A stretch of 26,833 nt of DNA from Flavobacterium psychrophilum (GTDB lineage Bacteria > Bacteroidota > Bacteroidia > Flavobacteriales > Flavobacteriaceae), in assembly GCA_022729635.1 (NCBI GenBank), contig DZAU01000005.1, forward strand, positions 16,000-42,832, read 5' to 3'. The notes under the pieces are model-generated. The model made no database searches. It saw only the letters and a program-made list of their open reading frames with translations, and was not told the DNA's origin. Position 1 is the first letter of the stretch, and each line of letters starts with the position of its first letter. Positions 1 to 7,582 of the stretch are shown piece after piece. The position numbers were made by a program, and so were the translations under genes.

Positions 1-55
1 TTAGTCCAATTCAGGAGAATGGAAAACGGATGAGACAGATGCTCCAACGCGGATT

Positions 56-505
56 TTATTCAATCCTCTCAATCAAATACTTCGTCCCGTTAATCTCAAA
101 AGAAAATCCCACTTCATTTCCAATCAATTTGTTTCCCAAAGGAGATTGTGGTGAAAGCGCAATAACATTGGTACCTTCAATGGAAATTTTTGGCAAAGCC
201 GCACTTAAATACAAATAAATTCCGTTGGCTTTGACCAAGCTGCCAACAATAATAGTTTTGGCCATTGTGGAGGAATCAATTTTGTCCAAAATAGCTTTTT
301 GAGCCAATACTTCCTTCAATTTATGATTGAGTTTTTCTTGTTCGATGTGCATCATCGACAAAGCGGTTTCGTGCTTATCTCCTGCCGAACCTTTGGCATC
401 GTTTTTTGAATCTTCGGTCAAAGCCACAATCATATCCTTGAAGACATCGATTCTGTCTTGGGCTAATTGAAGGTAATGTTGGTGTATTTTTTGTTTGAAA
501 GTCAT
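56..505 (-). CDS. GreA/GreB C-terminal domain protein
   Basis: A 149-residue protein with a helical, probably coiled-coil N-terminal half and a C-terminal half like the GreA/GreB FKBP-like domain. The family signature is seen near the end as LSPQSPLGNKLIGNEVG, followed by the closing strand KYLIERIE. In GreA the coiled coil carries acidic tip residues that enter the RNA polymerase secondary channel. Whether this protein acts on polymerase is not shown by the sequence, and Bacteroidota homologues are often misnamed 3-oxoacyl-ACP synthase. I use the ATG at 505. A TTG at 520 would add five residues, but it lies inside an intergenic repeat, so I reject it. The gene is the last of the minus-strand group, separated from the barrel gene upstream by a 114-base gap filled with an imperfect inverted repeat. 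Confidence 0.82.
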   Translation of the reverse strand: MTFKQKIHQHYLQLAQDRIDVFKDMIVALTEDSKNDAKGSAGDKHETALSMMHIEQEKLNHKLKEVLAQKAILDKIDSSTMAKTIIVGSLVKANGIYLYLSAALPKISIEGTNVIALSPQSPLGNKLIGNEVGFSFEINGTKYLIERIE

Positions 506-511
506 ATTTTT

Positions 512-602
512 TTGCCGCAAAGACGCTAAGTCACAAAGAAAAAGAAATTAATATTTGTTTAAATCACAAAAGAACAAAAAAACTTTGTGGCTTTGTGGCA
601 AG
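512..602. repeat. Imperfect inverted repeat, Bacteroidota intergenic family
   Basis: The left arm (512-537) reads TTGCCGCAAAGACG followed by CTAAGTCACAAAG. The right arm (582-602), reverse-complemented, reads TTGCCACAAAG then CCACAAAG, so the arms match except for a short gap and one substitution. The arms could fold into a long hairpin around an AT-rich core. From memory, sequences of the type 'CTTTGTGACTTAGCGTCTTTGCGGC' recur between genes in Flavobacterium genomes; copy number could not be checked here. It fills the gap between the beta-barrel gene and the GreA-like gene. Confidence 0.6.
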
Positions 603-619
603 AAACCTTGTGTCTTAAA

Positions 620-2377
620 TTAGAAATCAAATTTATAATTCGCTCCCAAAACCACTTGAAATCCCTGAACTGGGTAATCCAACCATTTTTGATAGGATTT
701 GTTCGTGATGTTATTGGCACGTAAAAAAGCAGTTAATCTTTCGTTGTACTTGTAACCTAAATGCGCATTGACATCAAAAAAACTGTCTAAAGTAACTGGA
801 CTCGGAGCCACAATATAAACTATATCGGTGTTCAGTTTTTGGTCTTTTCGTTCTCCAACAAAAAACACATTAGCTCCAGCATACCATTTTTCAGTGATGT
901 TGAAATCAATATTTGCGTTTAATTTTATAGAAGGTAAATTCCAGGCTTCACTTTGAATATCGGTGGTATAACTGCTAAATGTTCCGTCAATACCAAAAGT
1001 CACATCCTCAGAAATATCCGCTTTTAATTCACCATAAAAACTGACTGTCTTCAAATCGTCATAAACCACTTGGAAGGAATTCCCAAAAGCATAATCTTCA
1101 TTCGTACTGTTTTCGTTGTAATCATTGCTTTTAAATAAAGCTTTATCTTTTTCGTTTACGTAAGAAGCTCGAAGAGTATAACTCACGGTATTAGTCAATT
1201 TTCCTTTTAAACCGGCAAAAACATCATATAATTTATCTGTTGGTTTAATCTCTAAAGTTGGCGATAAATAGGGATTTTCAGCGACAAAATCCGAATAGGT
1301 GTTTTGCTCCAAATTTCCTTCAGCTCCAAGATAAAAAATCATTAAATCGCCCACAACTTTGTAAGAAGCATTAACCTGCGGATAAACATAAAATTTATTA
1401 CTGCTGTTTTGAGTGCCCAAACTGTAAAAGAACCCTGCTCCTATTTTCAATGTCCAATCGTCTTCTTGCATCACAAAACTTGGTGCCATTCCAAAATTCG
1501 TAAAACCATATTTTATGGGGTTTGAATTCGAATAGTCGCTTTTGAAATTTCCGTCAAGATAATCTACAATCACATCCGTTTTTATTGCCAAATTATCAAT
1601 GTCAAACTCGAAAGAAGGTTTTAGGTAAAATCTATTTTCTGAGGAACTAAATGCATCCGAAAAATGATTAAATTTTACGCTCGCGTCCTTTACAAAACTT
1701 CCCTCCAATTCAATTTTGCTTCCCAAATAGATGTTGTTGTAGCTTTGCTCCGGATTTATTCCGTCAATTAGAGTGGCTCTGTCATTTGGAGACAAAGAAC
1801 TTCCAAAATCGTCTGGCAATCCATACCAATTATAAAGTTGGTTTTGGTAGCCCAAATCCACATTCCACGACAACTCTTTTTCGTGAATTCCATAAGTCAA
1901 ATCAATAGAAGTATCGTAAAAAGAATCGTCCAATTCCACGTTTTTAATTCCGCCTTGAGAGGAAAGATGGCGTAACATTCCGCCCACATAATCAGTAGCA
2001 CTGATATCTTGGGTTACAAATAATTCAGCGTTTAGGGTTTGATAATTTCCTACTCCAAAAGTGGCGTAATTAGTAAACAAATGTTCTTGTTTTTCTTTTT
2101 CGACACCTTCGGCTTTTCCTTTCGATGGCGTAAAAGTAGAAGCTACCGGAAACGAGAAAATATTGTATTTCAGCGTTTCTTTTTGAGCATTTCCTTCGTC
2201 GTCGAGCACTGGAATTTCTTTTATTTTAAAGGCATCCGAAATTGTTGGTGTGTATGGTTTTACGACATTTACCACTTCTGTTCCAATGTTTTCTCCTTTT
2301 TTTTGAGCGAAAGAAAATAGGCTTGTTAGTAAAAGACAGACAGATAATAGACGGATAGATGATAGACTTTTTAACAT
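620..2377 (-). CDS. TonB-receptor-like outer-membrane beta-barrel without plug
   Basis: A 585-residue predicted outer-membrane protein. Residues 1-24 are a signal peptide ending SLFSFAQ. A segment to about residue 95 (EVVNVVKPYTPTISDAFK, then LKYNIFSFPV) precedes a long series of alternating strands. The end is receptor-like: an 'RANNITNKSYQKW' segment, then LGANYKFDF with a terminal aromatic residue as expected for BAM recognition. It is shorter than a full TonB-dependent receptor and shows no plug domain or clear TonB box, so transport by the usual gated-plug mechanism is doubtful. It follows the large TPR gene on the same strand, with the four-helix-bundle cassette between them. The first codons, encoding about SLSSIRLLS, coincide with one end of that cassette. 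A barrel that works with the periplasmic TPR protein is a reasonable inference; substrate unknown. Confidence 0.75.
   Translation of the reverse strand: MLKSLSSIRLLSVCLLLTSLFSFAQKKGENIGTEVVNVVKPYTPTISDAFKIKEIPVLDDEGNAQKETLKYNIFSFPVASTFTPSKGKAEGVEKEKQEHLFTNYATFGVGNYQTLNAELFVTQDISATDYVGGMLRHLSSQGGIKNVELDDSFYDTSIDLTYGIHEKELSWNVDLGYQNQLYNWYGLPDDFGSSLSPNDRATLIDGINPEQSYNNIYLGSKIELEGSFVKDASVKFNHFSDAFSSSENRFYLKPSFEFDIDNLAIKTDVIVDYLDGNFKSDYSNSNPIKYGFTNFGMAPSFVMQEDDWTLKIGAGFFYSLGTQNSSNKFYVYPQVNASYKVVGDLMIFYLGAEGNLEQNTYSDFVAENPYLSPTLEIKPTDKLYDVFAGLKGKLTNTVSYTLRASYVNEKDKALFKSNDYNENSTNEDYAFGNSFQVVYDDLKTVSFYGELKADISEDVTFGIDGTFSSYTTDIQSEAWNLPSIKLNANIDFNITEKWYAGANVFFVGERKDQKLNTDIVYIVAPSPVTLDSFFDVNAHLGYKYNERLTAFLRANNITNKSYQKWLDYPVQGFQVVLGANYKFDF
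2342..2366. repeat. Inverted end of the four-helix-bundle cassette (left)
   Basis: Read on the minus strand this 25-base segment matches plus-strand 2756-2780 at 22 of 25 positions, and all three differences are C/T transitions. Its core is TCTATCATCTAT followed by CCGTCTATTATCT. It overlaps codons 4-12 of the beta-barrel gene, inside the signal peptide. Confidence 0.65.
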
Positions 2378-2381
2378 AAAA

Positions 2382-2747
2382 TTATTGGTTTAATGTATTT
2401 TGAAATGACATTGTGGCTTTTTGAAATTCTTCTATTTTATTTTCAATATACTCTGTTAAATCATCTGCTATATAATTTTGACTATTCGCTAACAATAATT
2501 GCGTTTGAAGTTCGAATGATGAACCTAAAGAAATGTCTAAAAAATAACTAAAAGATTTATTAGTTCTACTTGAACCTTCTGCAATGTTAGAAGGCATAGA
2601 AACAGAACATCTATTCATTTGACTTATTAGCCCAAACTTTTCTGAACTTGGAAAACTTGATGATACCTTGAAAATTTCCTTTGCCAATTCCATAGCCATT
2701 TGCCATATTTTTAGCTTTTTAAAATTGTGCCTTTTAAATTCACTCAT
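2382..2747 (-). CDS. Four-helix-bundle protein (23S rRNA intervening-sequence protein family)
   Basis: A 121-residue, all-helical protein of the family first described from intervening sequences in 23S rRNA genes and later found scattered as free-standing genes (TIGR02436-like). Family features seen: an N-terminal 'FKKLKIWQMAMELAKEIF' helix, the GLISQMNRCSVSMPSNIAEG stretch with the conserved NIAEG followed by R, and a helical C-terminal half. The biochemical role of the family is unresolved. It sits between the TPR and beta-barrel genes: 41 bases after the TPR stop, and only four bases before the barrel ATG. Inverted copies of a TCTATtATCTAT-type sequence flank it, suggesting it arrived as a small cassette. 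No transposase is encoded, so any movement would need help in trans. Confidence 0.85.
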   Translation of the reverse strand: MSEFKRHNFKKLKIWQMAMELAKEIFKVSSSFPSSEKFGLISQMNRCSVSMPSNIAEGSSRTNKSFSYFLDISLGSSFELQTQLLLANSQNYIADDLTEYIENKIEEFQKATMSFQNTLNQ

Positions 2748-2755
2748 AATTTTTT

Positions 2756-2780
2756 TCTATTATCTATTCGTCCATTATCT
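2756..2780. repeat. Inverted end of the four-helix-bundle cassette (right)
   Basis: The plus strand reads TCTATTATCTAT followed by TCGTCCATTATCT. It is the inverted partner of 2342-2366 (22 of 25 matches). It lies between the start codon of the four-helix-bundle gene (2747) and the stop of the TPR gene (2789), so the pair brackets exactly one gene. Confidence 0.65.
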
Positions 2781-2788
2781 CTATTCAT

Positions 2789-5700
2789 CTAATTCTGAAT
2801 CGATGAATTAGTTTTAGATTCTTCATTTTTAATAATTTCCAATTCTGTTTGGGCTTCTGAAACTACATCGGGGAAATCGGTGAAGTTTTTTATTACGTTG
2901 TCCAAGATATAAGTCGCCTGAAAGCTGTCTTTCAATCCATAAAAATTCTTCGCCATCAGGATTAAACCTTTGGCTCCAAAATATTTATAACTGGAATAAT
3001 TCTTGGCTAATTTTTGAACTACCACATTCGAATCTTCAAATTTTTTGTCTTTATTTTTGAAATAAGCTTCATAAAACAAGGCTTCGGCAGCCAATTCGCC
3101 TGTGGCAATGGTTTGTAATTTGGCGTAAGCCGAACGTGCTTTACTTTCATCGCCGGTTTGAATGGCAGCGCGAGCAATAATAATTTGCGCATCACTTTTT
3201 ACATTCGCATCTGTTTTTGGGTTTGCCAAAACTTTTTCGGCATAAACAACCGAATTTTGATACTCTTTTTTGTTGTAATAACAGCGCATCAAATTTGATT
3301 GGGCGAATGTTTTATTTTGAGGAAAATCGGCTTCGTTTTCTAATCGCGTCAACACCGGAATCGCTTTGTCGAAGTCGTCATTTTTCAAGAAAATTTGCGC
3401 TAATCTAGCCAAGGATTGTTCCGTAAATTCGCTTCGCGCTGCTGCAATCACAAATTCATAATTAGGAATTGATTTGCTTTCTTGCCCATCGGAAAAATAA
3501 GATTGCGCCAAATAAAAATTCGCTTTTAAAGCGTGAATTCCATTTGGAAATTTAGCTACATAACCGCTAAATCCAGAAATAGCTTGTTTGGTATTGTTCT
3601 GCAAATACTGTTTTTGAGCCGCTTCGAAAGTGTCGTTATCCAATTCTGCATCAGTAACGGCAACAAAATCTAGCGTGCGAACCCAAGTCGCATATTCATC
3701 TACTTTTCCGTTGTCGACATAAATTAATCGTGCTGTGGCAACGGCTTCTAGTGCTTCGGGAGTTTTAGGAAAATCGGCAGCCACTTTCTTGAATTTCGTC
3801 AATGCCTGCTCATCTTTGTCTGAGTTATAATAAATCAAACCTTGGCGCAAAATCGCTTTAGAAGTAAAAGAACCATTTTTGAATTCGGCATTCAATTTAT
3901 CAAAAGTTTTTATCGCTAAGTCTTGATTGTTTTGGGCAACATAGGTATTTCCAAGTTCAAAAAAAGCATCGTCACGGTATTCTGATTTTGGATACAATTG
4001 CAAGAAAGAATTGAGTTCTTGAATTTTCTTTTCGTTTTTTGAAAGAAAACCATAGCAAAGTGCTTTTTGAAAATAGGCATAATCGGCATCAACGCTTTTC
4101 AATTCAATTACCTTGTTATAAGCCTCCAAAGCCGCAGTATATTTGGTTGTTACGAATCGGCAATCGCCCAAACGCAGGTAAGAATCATTCAAACGCACTT
4201 TGTCGTTTTTGCCTTTTTCAATCTGGTTTTCGAAATAATTTCCGGCTTCGTCATAATCCTTCAATTTGAAATAAGTGTAAGCTAAATTGTAATTGCTGTT
4301 TTTAAATTCAGGCGTTTCATTGGCTTGAGCCAAACCAACGAATTGCTTAAAACTCAAAGCAGCATTTTTGAAATCATCTAAAATATATTCGGTTTCGGCT
4401 TTCCAAAAAGTAGCGCGGGCAGTGAATTTGGCATCTTTTTGTTCATCGATAGATTTTTCGAATAGTGTTGCAGCTTCTTGATAGTTGGAGTCATTGTACA
4501 ATTCCAAACCTCTATAAAAAGCTACTTTTTGATACGCCAATTTATTTTCAGGCGATTTGTTTTTCTCCAATAAAATAAAGGCTTCTTTATAATTTTTTGA
4601 CGAAATATAAGAATCTATCAACAATTTTTCGATTTCAGAAACACTGGCATTTCTTGGATATTTTTTCAAAAACCCAATCAAAACCGAAGGAACATTTTGA
4701 TAGGAATTCCCTATTTCGTAGCTCAATTTGGCATAATTCAAACTCGCATCTTCCTGAATGGAAGTATCAAAATTCATCTCGGAAGCATTTTTGAAAGCGT
4801 TTAAAGCTTGCGTTTTTTGATTCGTTTTTAGATAACTTTCTCCCAAATGGTAATAGGCATTTTGCGCCACAAAATCTTTGCCGCCAATGATTTTATTGAA
4901 TTGGGAAATCGCATTTTCGAAATCATTTTGCTTGAAGTAAGCATAACCCAGTTGGTAAAAATCAGTGTTATTCCATTTTCCTTTTTTGCCTTTATACAAA
5001 GCCAAATATGGAATTGCTTCGGCATATTGTTTCAAATTAAAATAGCTTTCGCCAATGATTTTATTCAATTCCGACTTTTCAACTGCATTTGATTTATCCA
5101 TTGCTTTCGTGCCCAAATCAATTGCTTTTTGGAAATTTCCCAACTTAAAATTCATATCAGCTTGATAATAGGACAACTTTTCTTTGTATTTCTCTTCGCC
5201 GGAAACCTCGTCGAAATACTTGGTTGCTTGCTTATAATCGTCGCCATCATAAGCCATAAATCCTAAATAATATTTGGCCTGTGAGCCATATTCTGGCGAG
5301 TTTACCACTTTGTTAAAATAGGTTGTCGCTTCTTTTTTGTTTTTGGAAACAAAAAAACTATAGCCTTTTTGAAAATAAAATTGGTCTCGATCATTATAAT
5401 TCAAGTTGTTTTCGTTTACTTTTTCGAACCATTCTAAAGCTTGCGGGTAATTCCCCTGATTGAAATAATAATGCGCCACTTCAATATAAGCTTGATTTTG
5501 CTTTACACTTGTGGGATAATTTGTCACGAAACGTTCCATCAACACATCGGCGTTGGGCTGATTAGTGCGAATGGCGCAATTGGCAATGTAATAAGCACAA
5601 TCCGAAAGCAGTTCTTCATTGGCTTCAGCCAATTTTACTTTTTCAAAAATAATTTGAGCCGAAGCATATTGCGCCTCATTATATAACGAAAGTGCCTTAT

Positions 5701-5803
5701 CAAAATCTTTCGAATCGTGAGTATAAATAGCAGATTTTTGGGCCGAAATGTAAAGAGATTGAACAAAAAATAATAATAAGAATAGCCAAGGAAGTTTACG
5801 CAT
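2789..5803 (-). CDS. Large periplasmic tetratricopeptide-repeat protein
   Basis: A 1004-residue exported protein. Residues 1-22 (MRKLPWLFLLLFFVQSLYIS, then AQ) are a signal peptide without a lipobox. Nearly all the rest is tandem TPR-type helix pairs, visible as recurrent units such as YFNQGNYPQALEWFEKV, YFKQNDFENAISQFNKI, YNDSNYQEAATLFEKS and FLKNDDFDKAIPVLTRL. This superhelical fold is a protein-binding scaffold. With export predicted, it probably assembles or supports an envelope complex. The beta-barrel protein encoded next in the same direction is the obvious candidate partner. No enzymatic domain is visible. A Bacteroidota -7 element, TACATTTG, lies 22-29 bases upstream of the ATG. The function is not established by anything in the window. 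Confidence 0.8.
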   Translation of the reverse strand: MRKLPWLFLLLFFVQSLYISAQKSAIYTHDSKDFDKALSLYNEAQYASAQIIFEKVKLAEANEELLSDCAYYIANCAIRTNQPNADVLMERFVTNYPTSVKQNQAYIEVAHYYFNQGNYPQALEWFEKVNENNLNYNDRDQFYFQKGYSFFVSKNKKEATTYFNKVVNSPEYGSQAKYYLGFMAYDGDDYKQATKYFDEVSGEEKYKEKLSYYQADMNFKLGNFQKAIDLGTKAMDKSNAVEKSELNKIIGESYFNLKQYAEAIPYLALYKGKKGKWNNTDFYQLGYAYFKQNDFENAISQFNKIIGGKDFVAQNAYYHLGESYLKTNQKTQALNAFKNASEMNFDTSIQEDASLNYAKLSYEIGNSYQNVPSVLIGFLKKYPRNASVSEIEKLLIDSYISSKNYKEAFILLEKNKSPENKLAYQKVAFYRGLELYNDSNYQEAATLFEKSIDEQKDAKFTARATFWKAETEYILDDFKNAALSFKQFVGLAQANETPEFKNSNYNLAYTYFKLKDYDEAGNYFENQIEKGKNDKVRLNDSYLRLGDCRFVTTKYTAALEAYNKVIELKSVDADYAYFQKALCYGFLSKNEKKIQELNSFLQLYPKSEYRDDAFFELGNTYVAQNNQDLAIKTFDKLNAEFKNGSFTSKAILRQGLIYYNSDKDEQALTKFKKVAADFPKTPEALEAVATARLIYVDNGKVDEYATWVRTLDFVAVTDAELDNDTFEAAQKQYLQNNTKQAISGFSGYVAKFPNGIHALKANFYLAQSYFSDGQESKSIPNYEFVIAAARSEFTEQSLARLAQIFLKNDDFDKAIPVLTRLENEADFPQNKTFAQSNLMRCYYNKKEYQNSVVYAEKVLANPKTDANVKSDAQIIIARAAIQTGDESKARSAYAKLQTIATGELAAEALFYEAYFKNKDKKFEDSNVVVQKLAKNYSSYKYFGAKGLILMAKNFYGLKDSFQATYILDNVIKNFTDFPDVVSEAQTELEIIKNEESKTNSSIQN

Positions 5804-5824
5804 TGTGGTTTAAATTTAATAATT

Positions 5825-5832
5825 CAAATGTA
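5825..5832 (-). promoter_or_regulatory. Candidate -7 element for the TPR gene
   Basis: On the minus strand the sequence is TACATTTG, an exact match to the Bacteroidota TAnnTTTG consensus. It would place the start site about 15 bases before the ATG at 5803. No -33 TTG is found at the preferred distance (the nearest is about 28 bases upstream), so support is moderate. Confidence 0.45.
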
Positions 5833-5958
5833 TCGCTTTATGAAGTCTATAACGAAGTGCCAATAGCTTTTATTATGAACAAAAGTTTTAACAAATAGTA
5901 AAAAAATCATTGCTGACACTTGATAATTGCTTCTGTGGTTTGCAAAACCCCGTTTTTG

Positions 5959-5990
5959 TTTGCTCGTGTGATAATTGATAATTACTTTTA
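5959..5990 (+). promoter_or_regulatory. Candidate promoter for ftsE
   Basis: TTTG at 5959-5962, a 20-base spacer, then TACTTTTA at 5983-5990. This fits the Bacteroidota -33 TTTG / -7 TAnnTTTG pattern with one mismatch in the -7 box. The predicted start site is near 5997, some 15 bases before the ATG. The remainder of the 208-base divergent gap shows no other clear signal. Confidence 0.45.
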
Positions 5991-6011
5991 CCAAATAAAA
6001 CAACAGTCATT

Positions 6012-6695
6012 ATGTCAAAACCAGTATTGTCTTTAAAAAATGTAACCCTCTCGCAAGAGGGAAAAATTATATTATCGAATATAAATCTTGATGTAAATCA
6101 GGGCGAGTTTATTTATATCATTGGGAAAACCGGAACCGGGAAAAGCAGTTTTATGAAGGCTCTTTATGCTGATTTGCCTTTGGCAGAAGGCGAAGGAACA
6201 ATTATGGATTTTGATTTGGCTACTTTGAAAGAAAATGACATTCCGTTTTTGAGAAGAAAAATAGGTTTTGTTTTTCAAGATTTTCAATTATTGCCGGATC
6301 GTACCGTTGAAGACAATTTGCATTTTGTGCTAAAAGCAACTGGCTGGAAAGACGAAGCTGAAATTCAAAACAAAATTGAAGAAGTTTTAGATAAAGTTGG
6401 CGTAAAGGAATATGCCGATAAAATGCCACATCAACTCTCTGGCGGTGAGCAACAAAGAGTGGCAATTGCTCGTGCTTTACTCAATAATCCTGATTTAATT
6501 CTTGCTGATGAACCAACAGGAAATCTTGATCCACAAACGAGTGTAGAAGTTCTAGAAGTGTTGAAAAAAATAAATGCTACTGGAAAATCAGTAATTATGG
6601 CAACGCACGATTATGCGCTGTTGATGAAATTCCCTTCGAAGACCTTGAAATGTGAAGACGCCAAAATTTTTGAAGTTGTCCAAAAAACACTCTAA
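6012..6695 (+). CDS. ftsE: Cell-division ABC ATPase FtsE
   Basis: A 227-residue ABC ATPase of normal FtsE length. Motifs in order: Walker [10 protein letters not shown] (about 38-46), Q-loop [18 protein letters not shown], signature [15 protein letters not shown], Walker [13 protein letters not shown] and the H-loop histidine in MATHDY. The Q-loop block and the ADEPTGNLD box are typical of FtsE/LolD-type ATPases. With FtsX, FtsE couples ATP hydrolysis to activation of peptidoglycan hydrolases at the division site, on the cytoplasmic face of the inner membrane. No ftsX is present in the window; in this phylum it can lie elsewhere. Its TAA stop overlaps the ATG of the next gene (TAATG), implying translational coupling to a glycosyltransferase. 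LolD is the main alternative call. Confidence 0.88.
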   Translation: MSKPVLSLKNVTLSQEGKIILSNINLDVNQGEFIYIIGKTGTGKSSFMKALYADLPLAEGEGTIMDFDLATLKENDIPFLRRKIGFVFQDFQLLPDRTVEDNLHFVLKATGWKDEAEIQNKIEEVLDKVGVKEYADKMPHQLSGGEQQRVAIARALLNNPDLILADEPTGNLDPQTSVEVLEVLKKINATGKSVIMATHDYALLMKFPSKTLKCEDAKIFEVVQKTL

Positions 6696-7576
6696 TGCTT
6701 TCAATCCTTATTCCAACGTATAATTATAATGTAGTCCCTTTGGTTTTGGAGTTACATAAACAATGTTTGGAATGTGAAATAGATTTTGAGATTCTATGTC
6801 AAGATGATAATTCAATTGATTTTGTACAAGAAAATCAAATTATTAATAATTGGTCAAATTGCCAGTACTTTATAGAACCTAAAAATTCAGGACGCACCTT
6901 TACAAGAAATAAGTTAGCCCATAAAGCTCATTTTGAATGGCTTTTATTTTTAGATGCGGATGTAATTCCAGTAAATTCAAATTTTATTCGTAGCTACATT
7001 GATTTTATAAAACCCAAACATCAAATTATTTTAGGCGGATATCGCTATGAAAACATTAAACCAAATAATGAAACCATTCTGAGATACAAATACGGGAAAG
7101 AACGAGAAGAGAAAACAGATTCAGAAAGAAATTTAAACCCTTACCAATATGTGTTTTCAGGCAATTTATTAATCAAAAAAAAGATTTTTCTAGATACAAA
7201 TTATACAAATAAGAACTCCTTTTATGGAATGGATGTCTTTTTTGCCTATCAGCTTTTTATCAATAAAATTGATGTATTTCATCTTGAAAATCCTATATAC
7301 CATTTAGGTCTCGATACGAACGAAATATTCTTGGAAAAAAGTCTTAAAGCAGTCGAAAGCAGAAAACAATTTCTAATGAACTGTGACCAAATCGAAAAAA
7401 TAAGTCCTCTAATAAAACAATATAAAACAATAAAAAAATATGGTTTATTGCCACTGATAATTGTATTTTTTAGATTTTTTCGACCTATTTTAAAAAAATT
7501 AATTTTAAATAAAAATCCAAGTTTACTATGTTTTGACTTATACAGATTAGGTTACTTATGTAGTATTCAAACCTAA
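6695..7576 (+). CDS. Family 2 glycosyltransferase
   Basis: A 293-residue GT-A fold enzyme. It begins with the GT2 signature [12 protein letters not shown], followed by the nucleotide-binding acidic segment ILCQDDNSID (about 34-43), the donor-binding stretch GRTFTRNKLAHKA, and the metal-binding LFLDADVIP (DxD type). The last 60 residues contain a hydrophobic, basic stretch (LPLIIVFFRFFRPILKKL) that may hold the protein on the inner membrane. It presumably transfers a sugar from a nucleotide donor onto a lipid-linked or envelope glycan; donor and acceptor are unknown. It shares a TAATG overlap with ftsE. It converges with the GT4 gene, leaving a six-base gap, so it is the first gene of the polysaccharide region only by position. 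Confidence 0.85.
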   Translation: MLSILIPTYNYNVVPLVLELHKQCLECEIDFEILCQDDNSIDFVQENQIINNWSNCQYFIEPKNSGRTFTRNKLAHKAHFEWLLFLDADVIPVNSNFIRSYIDFIKPKHQIILGGYRYENIKPNNETILRYKYGKEREEKTDSERNLNPYQYVFSGNLLIKKKIFLDTNYTNKNSFYGMDVFFAYQLFINKIDVFHLENPIYHLGLDTNEIFLEKSLKAVESRKQFLMNCDQIEKISPLIKQYKTIKKYGLLPLIIVFFRFFRPILKKLILNKNPSLLCFDLYRLGYLCSIQT

Positions 7577-7582
7577 TAATTA

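Noticed and set aside
1..55. Minus-strand reading ending at a stop at 1-3, suggesting the end of another gene.
   Set aside because: The frame is at most about 20 codons after the GreA-like stop, with only a TTG as possible start. The sequence (GGAAAACGGATGAGACAGAT) looks more like an intergenic repeat fragment. Nothing can be supported.
506..520. N-terminal extension of the GreA-like protein from a TTG.
   Set aside because: The extra codons are repeat sequence (TTGCGGCAAAAAAAT); the ATG at 505 fits better.
2039..2320. 93-codon plus-strand ORF over the start of the beta-barrel gene.
   Set aside because: Rich in Phe, Arg and Ser from the complementary strand, with no signal, start context or family resemblance; an antisense shadow.
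620..2377. Truncated or broken TonB-dependent receptor.
   Set aside because: It has an intact signal peptide, a continuous frame and a proper terminal strand, so it is complete rather than a fragment despite the missing plug.
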